Part shown: positions 6,526 to 6,546 of the stretch, in pieces
How positions within the stretch are numbered: the stretch's first letter is position 1
Layout of the letters: every line of letters starts with the position of its first letter
Source: an uncultured Bacillota bacterium
Lineage (GTDB): Bacteria; Bacillota; Clostridia; Peptostreptococcales; Anaerovoracaceae
NCBI GenBank assembly: GCA_946408315.1
Contig: CAMJRV010000135.1
Span: 1 to 6,546 of the forward strand
DNA: 6,546 bases
Direction: 5' to 3'
Program-made: the position numbers and the translations under genes
Notes under the pieces: model-generated
Told to the model about the DNA's origin: nothing
The model's database searches: none
The model's input: only the letters and a program-made list of their open reading frames with translations

Positions 6526-6546
6526 CTGTATGGCACCTTCCTGACA

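Noticed and set aside
6531..6546. TGGCAC-like sequence resembling the -24 element of a sigma-54 promoter at the right edge
   Set aside because: The -12 element should show GC at the correct spacing, but the sequence has AC there, and the window ends.
1..6546. Mobile element, CRISPR array, toxin-antitoxin or defence genes
   Set aside because: I looked for transposase motifs, terminal inverted repeats, regularly spaced repeats and small gene pairs. None is present; the genes are metabolic and transport types with even codon character.

Overview
The window looks like part of a bacterial chromosome from an anaerobic, probably Clostridia-type Firmicute. The evidence is strong AGGAGG-type ribosome binding sites before nearly every gene, very tight gene packing, moderately GC-rich codons, and the gene families present. 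The genus cannot be fixed from the sequence alone. I see no rRNA, tRNA, CRISPR array, insertion sequence or prophage gene. All six genes appear intact.

Plus strand, 36-4656: a compact four-gene operon. It encodes a YtcJ-like metal-dependent amidohydrolase, a small two-helix DUF3311-type membrane protein, a sodium:solute symporter (SSS) family permease, and an M20-family amidase of the allantoate amidohydrolase / N-carbamoyl-L-amino-acid hydrolase type. The first three genes overlap by 4 and 1 nt and the fourth follows after 24 nt, so they are very likely co-transcribed. The operon promoter is upstream of the window or only partly inside it. The natural reading is that the permease, with its small partner, imports an amide-, ureide- or carbamoyl-containing compound, and two cytoplasmic metallohydrolases cut it. 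The substrate is not determined by the sequence.

Middle, 4657-4752: a strong hairpin with A and T tracts on its two sides serves as a shared bidirectional terminator between the two convergent operons.

Minus strand, 6489 down to 4753: a near-consensus sigma-70/sigma-A promoter drives a two-gene operon. It encodes a COG2509-type FAD-dependent dehydrogenase with a cysteine-rich motif, and a second DUF3311-type small membrane protein. No permease follows this second copy; the shared terminator comes only 17 nt after its stop codon. The orphan small subunit next to a flavoprotein, facing a complete DUF3311-permease pair, is the most interesting feature of the window.

Right end, 6490-6546: an imperfect 13-bp hairpin sits just upstream of the minus-strand promoter. 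It may be the terminator of a gene beyond the window or an operator.
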